Below are positions 1 to 8,222 of a DNA stretch of 64,000 nt, one piece after another (position 1 is the first letter of the stretch; the number at the start of each line of letters is the position of its first letter). The stretch is taken from NCBI RefSeq assembly GCF_001007875.1, contig NZ_CP011412.1, positions 372,001 to 436,000 on the forward strand, read 5' to 3'. Origin of the DNA: Sedimenticola thiotaurini. GTDB taxonomy: Bacteria; Pseudomonadota; Gammaproteobacteria; Chromatiales; Chromatiaceae. The translations under genes and the position numbers were made by a program. The notes beneath the pieces are model-generated. The model did not search any database, was not told the origin of the DNA, and saw nothing but the letters and a program-made list of their open reading frames with translations.

Positions 1-1
1 A

Positions 2-580
2 AATGCCCTTAACGATGCGGCCAAACGCGGCTTTGACCTGTTCGTTGGTAAGGCGGGTTGTGTAAGCTGCCACACCATCGGTGAGAAGAGTGCGCTGTTT
101 ACCGATGATGCTATGCACAACACCGGCATGGGCTACCGGGAATCCATGGGGATCAAACCAGAGTCGCAGAAGATGCTGGTGGCTCCGGGCATCTATATGA
201 ATATCAGCCAGGATATTATTGCCGAGACCGGTTTCCAGCCGATTGGTGATGTGGGGCTCTATGAAGTGACCCAGAATCCGGCTGATCGCTGGAAGTACCA
301 CACCCCATCCCTGCGTAATGTCGCCCTGACAGCGCCCTATATGCACAACGGGGCCCTGAGTACCCTGCGCGAAGTGGTGGACTTCTACAACGAAGGCGGG
401 GTAGAGAATGAACTGCTGGATGTGCTGATCAAACCACTCGGCCTGACCGACCGCGAGTGTGACGATCTGGTGGCCTTTATGGAGAGCCTGACAGGTGATA
501 ATGTGGACACCATTGTGGCGGACGCATTTGCTGCCCCTATTGGTGATTTAACAAAAGAGGACCCCGACTGGGCTCACTAG
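2..580 (+). CDS. Di-heme cytochrome c peroxidase (MauG/CCP family), 3' part
   Basis: The reading frame is open from the left edge, so the gene starts outside the window; 192 residues are visible. A c-type heme motif CVSCH lies at visible residues 20-24, and the C-terminal segment carries the family pattern HTPSLRNVALTAPYMHNGAL followed by an LREVVDFYN stretch, typical of the second half of bacterial di-heme peroxidases. Such enzymes are periplasmic and reduce H2O2 with electrons from cytochrome c or small copper proteins. The first heme domain and signal peptide cannot be seen. A TlpA-like thioredoxin follows after 10 bases and is probably co-transcribed. Family assignment is firm; a MauG-like oxidase role instead of peroxidase cannot be excluded. 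Confidence 0.85.
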   Translation, partial: NALNDAAKRGFDLFVGKAGCVSCHTIGEKSALFTDDAMHNTGMGYRESMGIKPESQKMLVAPGIYMNISQDIIAETGFQPIGDVGLYEVTQNPADRWKYHTPSLRNVALTAPYMHNGALSTLREVVDFYNEGGVENELLDVLIKPLGLTDRECDDLVAFMESLTGDNVDTIVADAFAAPIGDLTKEDPDWAH

Positions 581-590
581 AAGGTAAATT

Positions 591-1091
591 ATGACTAAGA
601 TAAAGTGGTTTGGCCTAGTACTCTGGTTGATCTGCGGATATGTGCTGGCGGGAGAGAGTATGTCGCCGGTGGAGCCACCCAAAGCGGTTGCCGATTTTAC
701 GCTGCCGGGGATTGATGGTAATCAGCAGCGGCTGAAGGATCTGCAGGGCAAGTATGTACTGGTCAACTTCTGGGCCGTCTGGTGTGGACCCTGCCGGGCC
801 GAGATGCCCTCCCTGGACCGTGCTTACCAGCAGTTGAAGGGTGATCAGTTTGAACTGCTGGCGATTCATGCCGGCCCCAGTATGGAACATGCCCAGGGTT
901 ATGCCGAGGAGCTGAAGCTCACCTTTCCCATAGTGGTGGATGAGGATCTGGAGCTGACCAGCTGGGGCGTGCGGGGATTACCCACCACCTTCCTGATCGA
1001 CCCGGAAGGTCGCATTGTGGCCGAAGCCGTCGGTGAACGGGTGTGGGATGACGCTGCCATGCTGAAAGTGATCAGGGACTACATGGAGTAG
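591..1091 (+). CDS. TlpA/ResA-like periplasmic thioredoxin-fold protein
   Basis: This is a 166-residue protein with an N-terminal hydrophobic signal segment (about residues 1-21, ending in LAGES). A thioredoxin fold follows, with the active-site motif WAVWCGPCRAEMPSL around residues 60-74 and the cis-Pro segment GLPTTFLID near residue 135. TlpA/ResA proteins reduce disulfides in the periplasm, commonly on apocytochrome c or copper-site proteins. Its position just behind a di-heme cytochrome peroxidase fits a role in heme attachment or thiol maintenance for that enzyme, which is inference. It ends before the strong terminator at 1197-1234. Confidence 0.85.
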   Translation: MTKIKWFGLVLWLICGYVLAGESMSPVEPPKAVADFTLPGIDGNQQRLKDLQGKYVLVNFWAVWCGPCRAEMPSLDRAYQQLKGDQFELLAIHAGPSMEHAQGYAEELKLTFPIVVDEDLELTSWGVRGLPTTFLIDPEGRIVAEAVGERVWDDAAMLKVIRDYME

Positions 1092-1196
1092 GTCTGGGGT
1101 CACCTGCAGTCGCTCTCGGCCACCAGGCAGTCGAAGCTAGGCCACAGGCCACTGCTTTCCGGGTAGTCACACGTAAGATCAATAACAGGCCTGATG

Positions 1197-1234
1197 ACCT
1201 CCCCTGAAACTTTCACTTCAGGGGAGGTTTTTTT
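1197..1234 (+). terminator. Rho-independent terminator after tlpA-like gene
   Basis: A perfect 12-bp stem (ACCTCCCCTGAA at 1197-1208 with TTCAGGGGAGGT at 1217-1228) and an 8-base loop are followed by six or seven T. It lies about 105 bases after the tlpA-like stop and probably ends the peroxidase-thioredoxin transcript. Confidence 0.9.
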
Positions 1235-1628
1235 ATGGGTTGTCCATTTCCAGCACCCGGTGGGCTATCACCAGCTACCCGGGTGCCAGATGGAACAAAC
1301 CACTGGTAAGGGAGACGTGATTATTACCAACCAAGGGGGACGACCATAATTGATCGTCCGGGGTGGTAGGGGAGGGACCTTTAATTACGGGATCTGTCTG
1401 TAGGGTTAGGTGCAGGCGCAGTTGTTAGTGCCAGATGAGGCTGGGGATATAGCCACATGTAATCAATGGGTTATTTCATCTTTTTAACCATTCCTGCTAA
1501 TACAGCGCATGTTCAGCTAGCCAAATACCGGTGAACAAACCATCTTGGTCAGATCGGGAGGTTTGATAGTTGATCAAGCGGGCGGTGATAAAAAGTATTC
1601 ATAAAGCCACTGATCGGACGATTGTCGT
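1235..1628. other. Non-coding stretch, no gene recognised
   Basis: No reading frame here has protein-like composition or a ribosome binding site. A short inverted repeat (GGACGA 1338-1343, TCGTCC 1354-1359) is the only structure seen. The GFA gene on the minus strand ends at the right boundary. Confidence 0.5.
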
Positions 1629-2030
1629 TCACTCAGGCAAGCCTTCGAACTCAGGTATCCCATCCAACCCGTTCTCCCAGGCTGGTCTGCTGGATACAAA
1701 AATATGTGCTGTTGGTGTCATCGAGACTTCCGTGTCCAGACAACCTGCTGGGACCACGAGTAAACCCGCCTCCTGAACGCTCGGCAATGCCGAGCCGCAT
1801 AGCTTACAAAAGCTTTTACTATGACGTGTGCCCGGAAGCGTGAAAGAAGTTACAGCCTCCGTTCCCGATCGCCAGGTCAATTTAGCCGTCTGGGAAAATA
1901 AATTTGCCGCGTGGGCAGATCCCGTATCCTTTTGGCAATGCTGGCAATGACACAGGTAAAAACTGTCGAAATCGCCATGCACCTCAAATCTGACGGTGCC
2001 ACACAAACAAGAACCAGAATAATCAGACAT
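1629..2030 (-). CDS. GFA/CENP-V family zinc protein
   Basis: This 133-residue protein has the glutathione-dependent formaldehyde-activating (GFA, Mss4-like) fold. The cysteine patterns GSCLCGTVRFEV at the N-terminus, LCHCQHCQKDTGS near residue 30 and FCKLCGS near residue 75 are the zinc ligands of this family. An AGGAG sits 5 bases before the ATG. Despite the family name, most members have no proven formaldehyde activity, so a link to the C1 pathway further along the window should not be assumed. It stands alone between two gene-poor stretches. Confidence 0.85.
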   Translation of the reverse strand: MSDYSGSCLCGTVRFEVHGDFDSFYLCHCQHCQKDTGSAHAANLFSQTAKLTWRSGTEAVTSFTLPGTRHSKSFCKLCGSALPSVQEAGLLVVPAGCLDTEVSMTPTAHIFVSSRPAWENGLDGIPEFEGLPE

Positions 2031-2746
2031 CAGAACTCCTTACTCAGACCTATCGGTGGAATAGCTACATTATTTCACAACATCTATATAAGCACTTATA
2101 TGGGGCGCTCTGGGGTTTTGTAGCCTATCCACTCAGAATGTATTATTCGTTTTATTCATTAGTCGTATGATTGGATTTTAGGCGTAAAAAAGGGACGAAC
2201 ATTCAGTACTCTATATCCGCTCGCATATGTTTTGCACTTTGTTGAGTGATCAGTCCGGCCATTCTGAGTTTCGATTACATGGGCGTTCCGTCGCGGTTAT
2301 TTTAATGCCAGTGAGTGAATTGTACATGTCGTCAGTAATACACCGATCAATGCGAAGGCCAAGCGACACGACGGTTTACGCGGTTTCTTTGTATATAACC
2401 GGTTAGAGACAGTACGGTTGAGCGAACATATTAGGAAAGCAGCTCAATCGTCATTTAATCCGATCAAAGTGTGTGGCGTTTTGGGAGTGAAAAATGGCAA
2501 GTCTTGATGGAATTTCCCACAGCCAACTCACCGTTTCAAATATGGCCATATAGATCCCATCCTACAGAAAGTCGCTGATGTCCCAGGAGATGCAAATAGG
2601 AGTGGATGAAGATGGCTATTTTATTGTGTTGGCGGACGCAGGGGCATAACGCTAGCGCCAGCAAAAACAGCAGCGGAGTCAGTGGCGTATTGGTTGTCGA
2701 TGGGAGCCGGGCGTGTGCGGTAATCCGGGTGGTAATTTGTTCCAAT
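2031..2746. other. Gene-poor stretch with a possible interrupted small ORF
   Basis: About 700 bases show no convincing gene on either strand, and they look more A+T-rich than the surroundings. One oddity: an ATG at 2494 with a GGAG just upstream opens a frame that meets TAG after 19 codons (2551-2553). The same frame then continues to TAA near 2647, with a plausible small-protein ending (EMQIGVDEDGYFIVLADAGA). It could be a decayed small gene or chance. The ORF on the opposite strand at 2536-2760 looks spurious. Confidence 0.4.
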
Positions 2747-2747
2747 G

Positions 2748-2780
2748 AAAAAACTACCACCCGCAGTCCGGGTAGTAGTT
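2748..2780 (-). terminator. Terminator downstream of gcvH-like gene
   Basis: Read on the minus strand, arms at 2780-2769 and 2763-2752 (12 bp, one mismatch) close a 5-base loop and are followed by TTTTTT (2753-2748). It lies about 45 bases past the gcvH-like stop. Confidence 0.8.
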
Positions 2781-2825
2781 CAGCTGTTCTAGCGGAAGAC
2801 GATTGCCAACTGGCGATATGGATGG

Positions 2826-3203
2826 TTATTCAATCAACTCCTGATAAGAGCCCGCATCCAGCAGCTTGTGATACTCCTCCATGTCAAACTCTGTCAGGCG
2901 CAATAACCAGCCTTCGCCATAGGGATCTTCGTTTATCATTTCCGGGTCCATCTCCACACTGTCGTTGATATCCACCACCCTGGCATTGAGTGGGGCGATC
3001 AGATCAGAGGCGGTCTTCATGGACTCGATGGTCCCGCATATGTCGCTGGTGCAGATGTTTTGTCCCTTAGCCGGAAGATCCAGGCTCACCACGCTGCCCA
3101 GAGCGGATTGAGCGTGGTCGGTGATACCGACTACCAGTTCATTGTTTTCCACTAATGCCCAGACATGCTCCGGGCTGTAACGACGATCATCAGGTAACTG
3201 CAT
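2826..3203 (-). CDS. gcvH: GcvH-like lipoyl carrier protein
   Basis: This is a 125-residue lipoyl-domain protein of the glycine cleavage H family. The lipoylation site is in GTIESMKTASDLIAP, with the modified Lys in the ESMK motif, and the family signature MINEDPYGEGWLLRL is near the C-terminus. I start it at the ATG at 3203 because GGAG lies just upstream and this gives the family's normal length; an ATG at 3215 is the alternative. The longer open frame to 3251 would run through the terminator of the porin gene. No gcvT or gcvP is nearby, so it may serve a distant glycine cleavage system or another lipoate-dependent reaction. Confidence 0.82.
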   Translation of the reverse strand: MQLPDDRRYSPEHVWALVENNELVVGITDHAQSALGSVVSLDLPAKGQNICTSDICGTIESMKTASDLIAPLNARVVDINDSVEMDPEMINEDPYGEGWLLRLTEFDMEEYHKLLDAGSYQELIE

Positions 3204-3219
3204 TGGTAACTCCATGAAA

Positions 3220-3249
3220 TAAAAAACCGCCGCTTCTGCAAGCGACGGC
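3220..3249 (-). terminator. Terminator of the osmC-porin unit
   Basis: On the minus strand GCCGTCGCTT (3249-3240) pairs with AAGCGGCGGT (3235-3226) around a 4-base loop, with one G-T pair and one end mismatch, followed by a T-run (3226-3220). It sits 18 bases after the porin stop and excludes the longer start of the gcvH-like gene. Confidence 0.82.
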
Positions 3250-3266
3250 ATTGGTCAAATACTCGA

Positions 3267-4481
3267 TTAATCAAAGTGCCAGGTCAGTCCGGCACCCACT
3301 TGCCAGGCGCCCGCCTCAACCCTGGTCTCGCCGATGGTCTCGGCCCGGTTCAGTGCTACACCGGCATGGGCATCCAGGGTCAGCATTTTGTTGATGTTCC
3401 AGCCTAATCCCAGGGTCACCTGGTCTTCCCAGACCACTTCACCGTTGGTGGCCTGCACATAGCGGGTCAAGACCGGGTTAAGCGGTACTGTTGCGCCGCC
3501 CACCAGAAGGGATGTGATACTGTCGACGCGGGAACCGACGTTTTTCTTGATCGGGCTGTCTGCATGGGAGAAGCCGATGCGGAACTTGTACGGGCCGGTG
3601 GTGTACTGAGCGCCCAGAGAAAAGATCGTCTGGTTATCGTACAGATCCCGATAGGCATCCGCGCTTTCCCAATCCTTCCAGACCACATCCGCTGCAAGCA
3701 GTAACTTACCGCCGGCCAGTGCTTCATTGGCTATACCAAAACCCACCTCCTGGGGTTGCTCAAAGGTGGGGCTGTGAAATCCGGTGGGTGAATACTGCAC
3801 CATGTTGTCGTATTGAATCGACAAGGGTGAGCGGTAGTAGGCGCCCAGGGTAGTGGAGTCCATGCTGTAATTGGCCCCCAGAGTTGCCCGCACACCAAAG
3901 TTGCTGGTGGAGGCGGTGTTACCATTCAGCCCAGCCTGACCAAAACCCATGCCAAGGGTTGCAACGGCGCCGAGCGAAAGCTGCTCGTTAACCTGATAGG
4001 CCGCTCCGGCATTAGCGCCGAATACCATGATCTCCGCCAGCGGGCTGAGGCTGCCGGGTATGCTGCGGAAGTCAGACCCGATACCGGCAACCACCCCCAG
4101 CCCCAGCCCCAGAGTGACACGCTCGTTCAGCGCCTGGGTGATGGCAATGTTGGGAATCAGATAGGGCCCCGCGTCGGATTCACCCACCCAGGGTGTACCT
4201 GTCGCACCACCGTCATGGACGGCATCCACATCCTGCGCGTAGAAAGAGGCGCCGAACATGAAATTGGTCCCCTTGAACTGGGTCAGTGATGCCGGATTGC
4301 CAAACACGGCTGATCCGGCATCCTGGGGGCGGGCAATACCTACGCCTCCCATGCCGCCGGCGGCGGGCATCATGGTGAGATTAAGATCAGTGGCGTAGTT
4401 GGCTGCACTCAGCTGACCACAGGCCAGGCAGAGTCCGGTCAGCAGGCCGGCCTGTTTGAGTTTTCTGTTTGCTGATGTCAT
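3267..4481 (-). CDS. OmpP1/FadL-type outer membrane transport protein
   Basis: This 404-residue protein has a signal peptide of about 28 residues ending ACGQLSAA, then the FadL-family N-terminal pattern (ATDLNLTMMPAAGGMGGVGIARPQDAGSA with an FGNPASLTQFKG segment). A long beta-barrel of alternating residues follows, containing LGLGLGVVAG. FadL proteins carry hydrophobic molecules, such as long-chain fatty acids or aromatic compounds, across the outer membrane. It lies 18 bases after the OsmC gene and shares its transcript; a terminator follows. The substrate cannot be read from the sequence. Confidence 0.88.
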   Translation of the reverse strand: MTSANRKLKQAGLLTGLCLACGQLSAANYATDLNLTMMPAAGGMGGVGIARPQDAGSAVFGNPASLTQFKGTNFMFGASFYAQDVDAVHDGGATGTPWVGESDAGPYLIPNIAITQALNERVTLGLGLGVVAGIGSDFRSIPGSLSPLAEIMVFGANAGAAYQVNEQLSLGAVATLGMGFGQAGLNGNTASTSNFGVRATLGANYSMDSTTLGAYYRSPLSIQYDNMVQYSPTGFHSPTFEQPQEVGFGIANEALAGGKLLLAADVVWKDWESADAYRDLYDNQTIFSLGAQYTTGPYKFRIGFSHADSPIKKNVGSRVDSITSLLVGGATVPLNPVLTRYVQATNGEVVWEDQVTLGLGWNINKMLTLDAHAGVALNRAETIGETRVEAGAWQVGAGLTWHFD

Positions 4482-4499
4482 GGTTGCTATCGATCCTGC

Positions 4500-5045
4500 T
4501 CAGGCTGCGTTGCTATCAACGGACTCGAGCAGCTGTCCGTTCAGTTTCACTTTTCCGGAGACCGGCTTAGGGGCACTGAGTATGTCGAGCACTGGGCAGT
4601 GGTTTTCCACCACCTGAACCAGTTTGTTGATAGCTTCATTGTCTGCCGGACTGCTGATCTCGGTGTCAAAGGTGATACGGCTGAAACCGGCCGGGATCGA
4701 CTCGTCCAGTCCGAACATGCCTCTCAGGTCCAGATAGCCACGGGCCTTGACGGAAACGGCTTCAAGTGGAATGTCCATCACTGAAGCGTAAGCGGAGTAC
4801 ATGATCTCCTGGCAGGCACCCAGGGCGACCAGCACCAACTCGACCGGATTGGCTGCGCTGTCCTGTCCGCCCAGCTCCGGAGGCTCATCCAGCGTGAAGG
4901 GTTCGAAGTCGCGAATCTGCGCGCTGCAGCGTACATCCTCTTCCCACTTGGTGTCGGCACGAAACACCACATTGGCGATGGCGGGATTACTCTTGATGCC
5001 TTCGATGGTATTCAGCAGTGCGGTTTTTACGCTTTCCTGTGACAT
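4500..5045 (-). CDS. OsmC family thiol peroxidase-like protein
   Basis: This is a 181-residue OsmC/Ohr-fold protein. The two conserved cysteines lie in VALGACQEIMYSAYA (near residue 95) and ENHCPVLDIL (near residue 150). OsmC/Ohr proteins reduce organic hydroperoxides, but many homologues have only inferred function. It precedes the FadL-type porin in the same unit. The leader on its 5' side contains an 11-bp inverted repeat whose 3' arm includes the GGAGG ribosome binding site (5050-5111), suggesting control of translation. The upstream neighbour, a response regulator, ends 119 bases away. Confidence 0.85.
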   Translation of the reverse strand: MSQESVKTALLNTIEGIKSNPAIANVVFRADTKWEEDVRCSAQIRDFEPFTLDEPPELGGQDSAANPVELVLVALGACQEIMYSAYASVMDIPLEAVSVKARGYLDLRGMFGLDESIPAGFSRITFDTEISSPADNEAINKLVQVVENHCPVLDILSAPKPVSGKVKLNGQLLESVDSNAA

Positions 5046-5049
5046 GATC

Positions 5050-5111
5050 TATCCTCCAGATTATTTTTAATAATGTGGCACCCGGTTACCCGAGGGCTGT
5101 TCTGGAGGATA
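5050..5111 (-). promoter_or_regulatory. osmC leader: long inverted repeat covering the ribosome binding site
   Basis: On the minus strand TATCCTCCAGA (5111-5101) is an exact complement of TCTGGAGGATA (5060-5050). The 3' arm contains GGAGG, the only Shine-Dalgarno sequence before the osmC ATG at 5045. The 40-base interior holds smaller hairpins (CCCTCGGGTAACCGGG and ATTATTAAAAATAAT). If transcribed, the 11-bp stem would hide the ribosome binding site. No known riboswitch class was recognised. Confidence 0.55.
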
Positions 5112-5164
5112 TTATCTGGAAGTATGGGTTGCTATTCGCAGGACTACGAAAACTCTCGGTAATT

Positions 5165-5785
5165 CTACTTATTCTCAATTAATAGGTGGTTATTATTAAT
5201 CTGGTTGGCCAGTGCCGTGACCGAGTCGGCGTGCATTTTTTTCAGAATATTGGCCCGGTGGGCTTCCACGGTACGGGGACTGAGTGAAAGCTCGGCAGCA
5301 ATGATTTTATTGCTTTTTCCATCCAGGAGCAGATTAAGCGTCTGCTTCTCCCGTGGTGTTAGCAGACTGAGTCTGGCTTTCAGTTTTTCATCCCGCGCCC
5401 GTTGCAGGCGCTGTTGATGATCGATGTCGAGTGCTTCGTGAATCCGTTGCAACATGATGTGATTGCGAAACGGTTTTTCAATAAAATCGATCGCATTACG
5501 CCGCACCATTTTGACCGCCATGGCGATGTCGCCGTGTGCCGATATGGCTATTAACGGTAACTGTATATCCCGTTCCTGGAGTACCTGTTGAAGTTGTAAG
5601 CCATCCATGCCGGGCAGGCAGATATCGGTGATCAGGCAGCCGGGTGTTTCATTGGAGTAGCTGTCCAGGAACTCATCGGCGGATGCATAATCTTCGGCAG
5701 TCAGGCCGACCGATTCCACCAGTGTCACCAATGCGTCCCGCACCGCTGGATCATCGTCAATAATAAATACCCGTTGTTCGGTCAT
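5165..5785 (-). CDS. FixJ/TtrR-type response regulator
   Basis: This 206-residue protein has an N-terminal receiver domain (residues about 4-120; phospho-Asp in CLITDICLPGMDGLQL, Lys in FIEKPF). A C-terminal LuxR-type helix-turn-helix follows (LTPREKQTLNLLLDGKSNKI, then SPRTVEAHRANILKKM), the FixJ/NarL-like output domain. Its start codon overlaps the stop of the histidine kinase by 4 bases, so the two form a cognate pair made in a coupled way. The kinase gene itself follows fhcC by 8 bases, which places the pair in the C1 operon. Its target genes cannot be read directly. Confidence 0.92.
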   Translation of the reverse strand: MTEQRVFIIDDDPAVRDALVTLVESVGLTAEDYASADEFLDSYSNETPGCLITDICLPGMDGLQLQQVLQERDIQLPLIAISAHGDIAMAVKMVRRNAIDFIEKPFRNHIMLQRIHEALDIDHQQRLQRARDEKLKARLSLLTPREKQTLNLLLDGKSNKIIAAELSLSPRTVEAHRANILKKMHADSVTALANQINNNHLLIENK

Positions 5786-7398
5786 ACGTGCTGTTCCTTG
5801 CAGGGTAGGCGCAGGGAGAACAGGCTGCCCGGATTTTTTGGTTCATACCAGAGCTGCCCTCCATGCGCTTCGGCAATGCTGTGGCTCAGGGCCAGGCCGA
5901 TCCCCAACCCCTGCGCCTTGGTGGTAATGAATGGGGTAAACAGGTTCGACCGGATCTCTTCCGGTACGCCGTCGGCATAGTCCCGTACCGAGATCGTGAC
6001 GTTGTGGGGCGTCGCCGAGAGTTTGATTGAGAGCTGCTTCTGCGCATTCTCACTCTGGGTGATGGCCTGAATGGCATTGGTGATCAGGTTCAGTATCACC
6101 TGTTCTATCTGCACCCGGTCCACCAGAATGTCAGGTAGCTGCTCGTCACACTCCAGGTCGATCTTGATACCCTGGCGACGCCGTTCCGGCTCGATAAACT
6201 CGATCATGTCTTCGATCAGAGCTCTTGCCTGATTCGGTTGTGACTTGGGGGTTTTCTTGCGCACAAAATCCCGCAGGTGTTGCAGAATATTGTTGGCCCG
6301 TTCTGTCTGGCAGACAATTTTCTGCAGTATCTGCTCGACTTTTGCCGGATCGTTGCCGTAGGGGCGGGCATTCAGCAGCACGGCAGACTCGGCATAACTG
6401 GAGATGGCGCAAAGCGGTTGGTTCAACTCATGAGCCAGCCCGGTGGCCAGTTCACCTATCGTACTGAGGCGACACACATGGGCCAGCTCCGCGTGTTGCT
6501 GGTGTATCCGCTCCTCGGACTGTTTCCGGTCATCTATATCACGGGTGATCGCCAGTAGTGCAGTCACATTGCCGGCGTTGTCCAGCAGGGGGGCCGCATG
6601 GGTCTCCACCCAGCGATGTACATTGTTGATGCCGGTAATTTCAAACTCCATGGATCGGGGCGTGGCGGCGGAGAAAACCTCATCAGTGAGTTGCTGATAG
6701 GCGGTGTGATACTCGTTATTGATAAAGGTGTAGACGGTTTTGCCAATCACCTGCGACGGGTCGGTAGCGTTAAGCAGACGGAGGCCGGCCGGGTTGATCT
6801 CCAGAATGGTACCGTCCCGATCCTGCAGTTTTACGCACTCCGGTTCAGATTCAATAATGGTCTGTAGACGATTGCGTTGAACCTCCAGCTGGTAACTCAT
6901 CTGCCTGCGTTCTTCAATATCCCGGATAATGGCCAGGGCAGACTGAATATGCCCCCCAGAATCCCGCAGTGGTACGGCGTGGGTTTCCAGCCAACGGCGT
7001 CGTCCGCCAAAGGTGATCAACTCAAACTCCATGGAGCCGGCATTACCGGCAAAGACGCTTTCGGTCATCTCCCGGTAGGCCTGGTGATACTCGGGAGCGA
7101 TGACGCTGTAGACCGATTTGCCGACGATCCGGGCCGGATCATCGGTTTCCAGCAGGGACAGCCCGGTGGCGTTGATCCGTTCGATGGTGCCGTCCCGCTG
7201 TTGCAGTTTTACGCACTCCGGTACGGAGTCGATCATGCTCTTGAACAGCTGGGCCTGCCGGTAGGTATCCCGGTCATGGAACTGTTCACGCAGCGTGTTC
7301 CGTTCCTGCCTGATCCGGTTATAACGACCCAGCATCCATATCTGGCTCATCAGGAGTGGTAATGCAACTGCGCCGCCGATTAACAGTCCCGATTCCAT
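5782..7398 (-). CDS. Membrane-anchored two-PAS histidine kinase
   Basis: This is a 538-residue sensor kinase. It has one N-terminal transmembrane segment (about residues 5-22) and then two PAS domains (about 45-165 and 170-290). These are close copies of each other, sharing PECVKLQ-RDGTI and a DP-x4-GK-x-VY pattern, so they look like a tandem duplication. The H-box is LATGLAHELNQPLCAISSYA near residue 315, and the ATPase domain carries N-box and G-box motifs (LITNAIQAI, KAQGLGIGLALSHSI). This is the FixL/TtrS-type architecture; no heme-binding PAS signature was confirmed. It begins 8 bases after fhcC and overlaps the response regulator. Confidence 0.92.
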   Translation of the reverse strand: MESGLLIGGAVALPLLMSQIWMLGRYNRIRQERNTLREQFHDRDTYRQAQLFKSMIDSVPECVKLQQRDGTIERINATGLSLLETDDPARIVGKSVYSVIAPEYHQAYREMTESVFAGNAGSMEFELITFGGRRRWLETHAVPLRDSGGHIQSALAIIRDIEERRQMSYQLEVQRNRLQTIIESEPECVKLQDRDGTILEINPAGLRLLNATDPSQVIGKTVYTFINNEYHTAYQQLTDEVFSAATPRSMEFEITGINNVHRWVETHAAPLLDNAGNVTALLAITRDIDDRKQSEERIHQQHAELAHVCRLSTIGELATGLAHELNQPLCAISSYAESAVLLNARPYGNDPAKVEQILQKIVCQTERANNILQHLRDFVRKKTPKSQPNQARALIEDMIEFIEPERRRQGIKIDLECDEQLPDILVDRVQIEQVILNLITNAIQAITQSENAQKQLSIKLSATPHNVTISVRDYADGVPEEIRSNLFTPFITTKAQGLGIGLALSHSIAEAHGGQLWYEPKNPGSLFSLRLPCKEQHV

Positions 7399-7406
7399 TG
7401 TCCCCT

Positions 7407-8222
7407 TTACTCCAGAACGATAATTTCGCCCAGGCCACTGCAGGCCAGGTCACCGACAAATCGGTTTACCGGGGTGGCCGGCGTGAGCGCGGGTGTTTTA
7501 TCACCCAGATAGTGCCGAAGCTGGCGCGTGAGCAGGTTAAGAAAGGTCAGGGGCAGGGTGCCGTTATGGTTTATGGTCACCGGCAGCGGCTCGGGACGAC
7601 GGTTAAGCAGGATGGTACCGCGCCGCATGCCCAGGCCGGTCTGTTCCCCGGTTTTGCCTGCGATATAGATAGTGCCGGCAATCATCCGGTAGCCGGTCAG
7701 ATTGCCCGCGTCCCCTTCGATGATCACCAGTCCGCGTCGTTGGCACTCGCCGGTGCGGTCACCGGCACTGCCCTGTACCTGTATCACGCCACCGCTCTGA
7801 CCGCGCATGCCGCCGCCCACCGGTGCGCCGGTAGCGTTGCCCACACTGCCGGTAACAATCAGCTCCCCCCCTTGCATGGCGCTGCCGGTGAAGTCGCCGG
7901 CACTGCCCTGGATAAGCAGTTTGCCGCCGGCCATAGCAGCGCCGGCGTAGTGTCCTGCATTTCCGCTCAGGGTGATGGTCCCGGATGCCATGCCCGCACC
8001 CACATAGTCGATCTGGCTGTCGCCGGGTTCAATGATCAACGCTTCATCGGACGGGTCGCCTTCGATCTGAAAACAGGCGGCCAGGGTAACCGGACGATGG
8101 TCGACGCTGACCTGCAACTGCTCGATCGCCGGTAAGGGTAATCCGGCCAGGCGGTCCGGTGTGATGCCGCGCAGATCGATCCGGCCAGGCTGCCCGCTGG
8201 TTTGGCGCAGTGTAATTGTCAT
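7407..8222 (-). CDS. fhcC: FhcC, formyltransferase/hydrolase complex subunit C
   Basis: This 271-residue protein is homologous to subunit C of archaeal formylmethanofuran dehydrogenase. The centre is a right-handed beta-helix of repeated G-x2-G-x3-G-type turns (GNAGHYAGAAMAGG, GSAGDFTGSAMQGG, GSVGNATGAPVGGG, GDAGNLTGYRMIAG). In bacteria the FhcABCD complex transfers the formyl group from formyl-H4MPT to methylofuran and hydrolyses it to formate. Its ATG overlaps the fhcD stop (ATGA), so the two are translated together. fhcA and fhcB are not here but at 23.4-26.2 kb, a split arrangement. Confidence 0.95.
   Translation of the reverse strand: MTITLRQTSGQPGRIDLRGITPDRLAGLPLPAIEQLQVSVDHRPVTLAACFQIEGDPSDEALIIEPGDSQIDYVGAGMASGTITLSGNAGHYAGAAMAGGKLLIQGSAGDFTGSAMQGGELIVTGSVGNATGAPVGGGMRGQSGGVIQVQGSAGDRTGECQRRGLVIIEGDAGNLTGYRMIAGTIYIAGKTGEQTGLGMRRGTILLNRRPEPLPVTINHNGTLPLTFLNLLTRQLRHYLGDKTPALTPATPVNRFVGDLACSGLGEIIVLE

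Noticed and set aside
1629-2030. GFA protein as part of the C1 pathway
   Set aside because: The family name suggests formaldehyde, but members are functionally diverse and the gene is 5 kb from the C1 island with no shared promoter.
2536-2760. Small open frame on the minus strand
   Set aside because: No ribosome site or protein-like composition, and it runs into the gcvH terminator.
3204-3251. Longer start of the gcvH-like gene
   Set aside because: This part includes the terminator of the porin gene and gives a tail not seen in the family.
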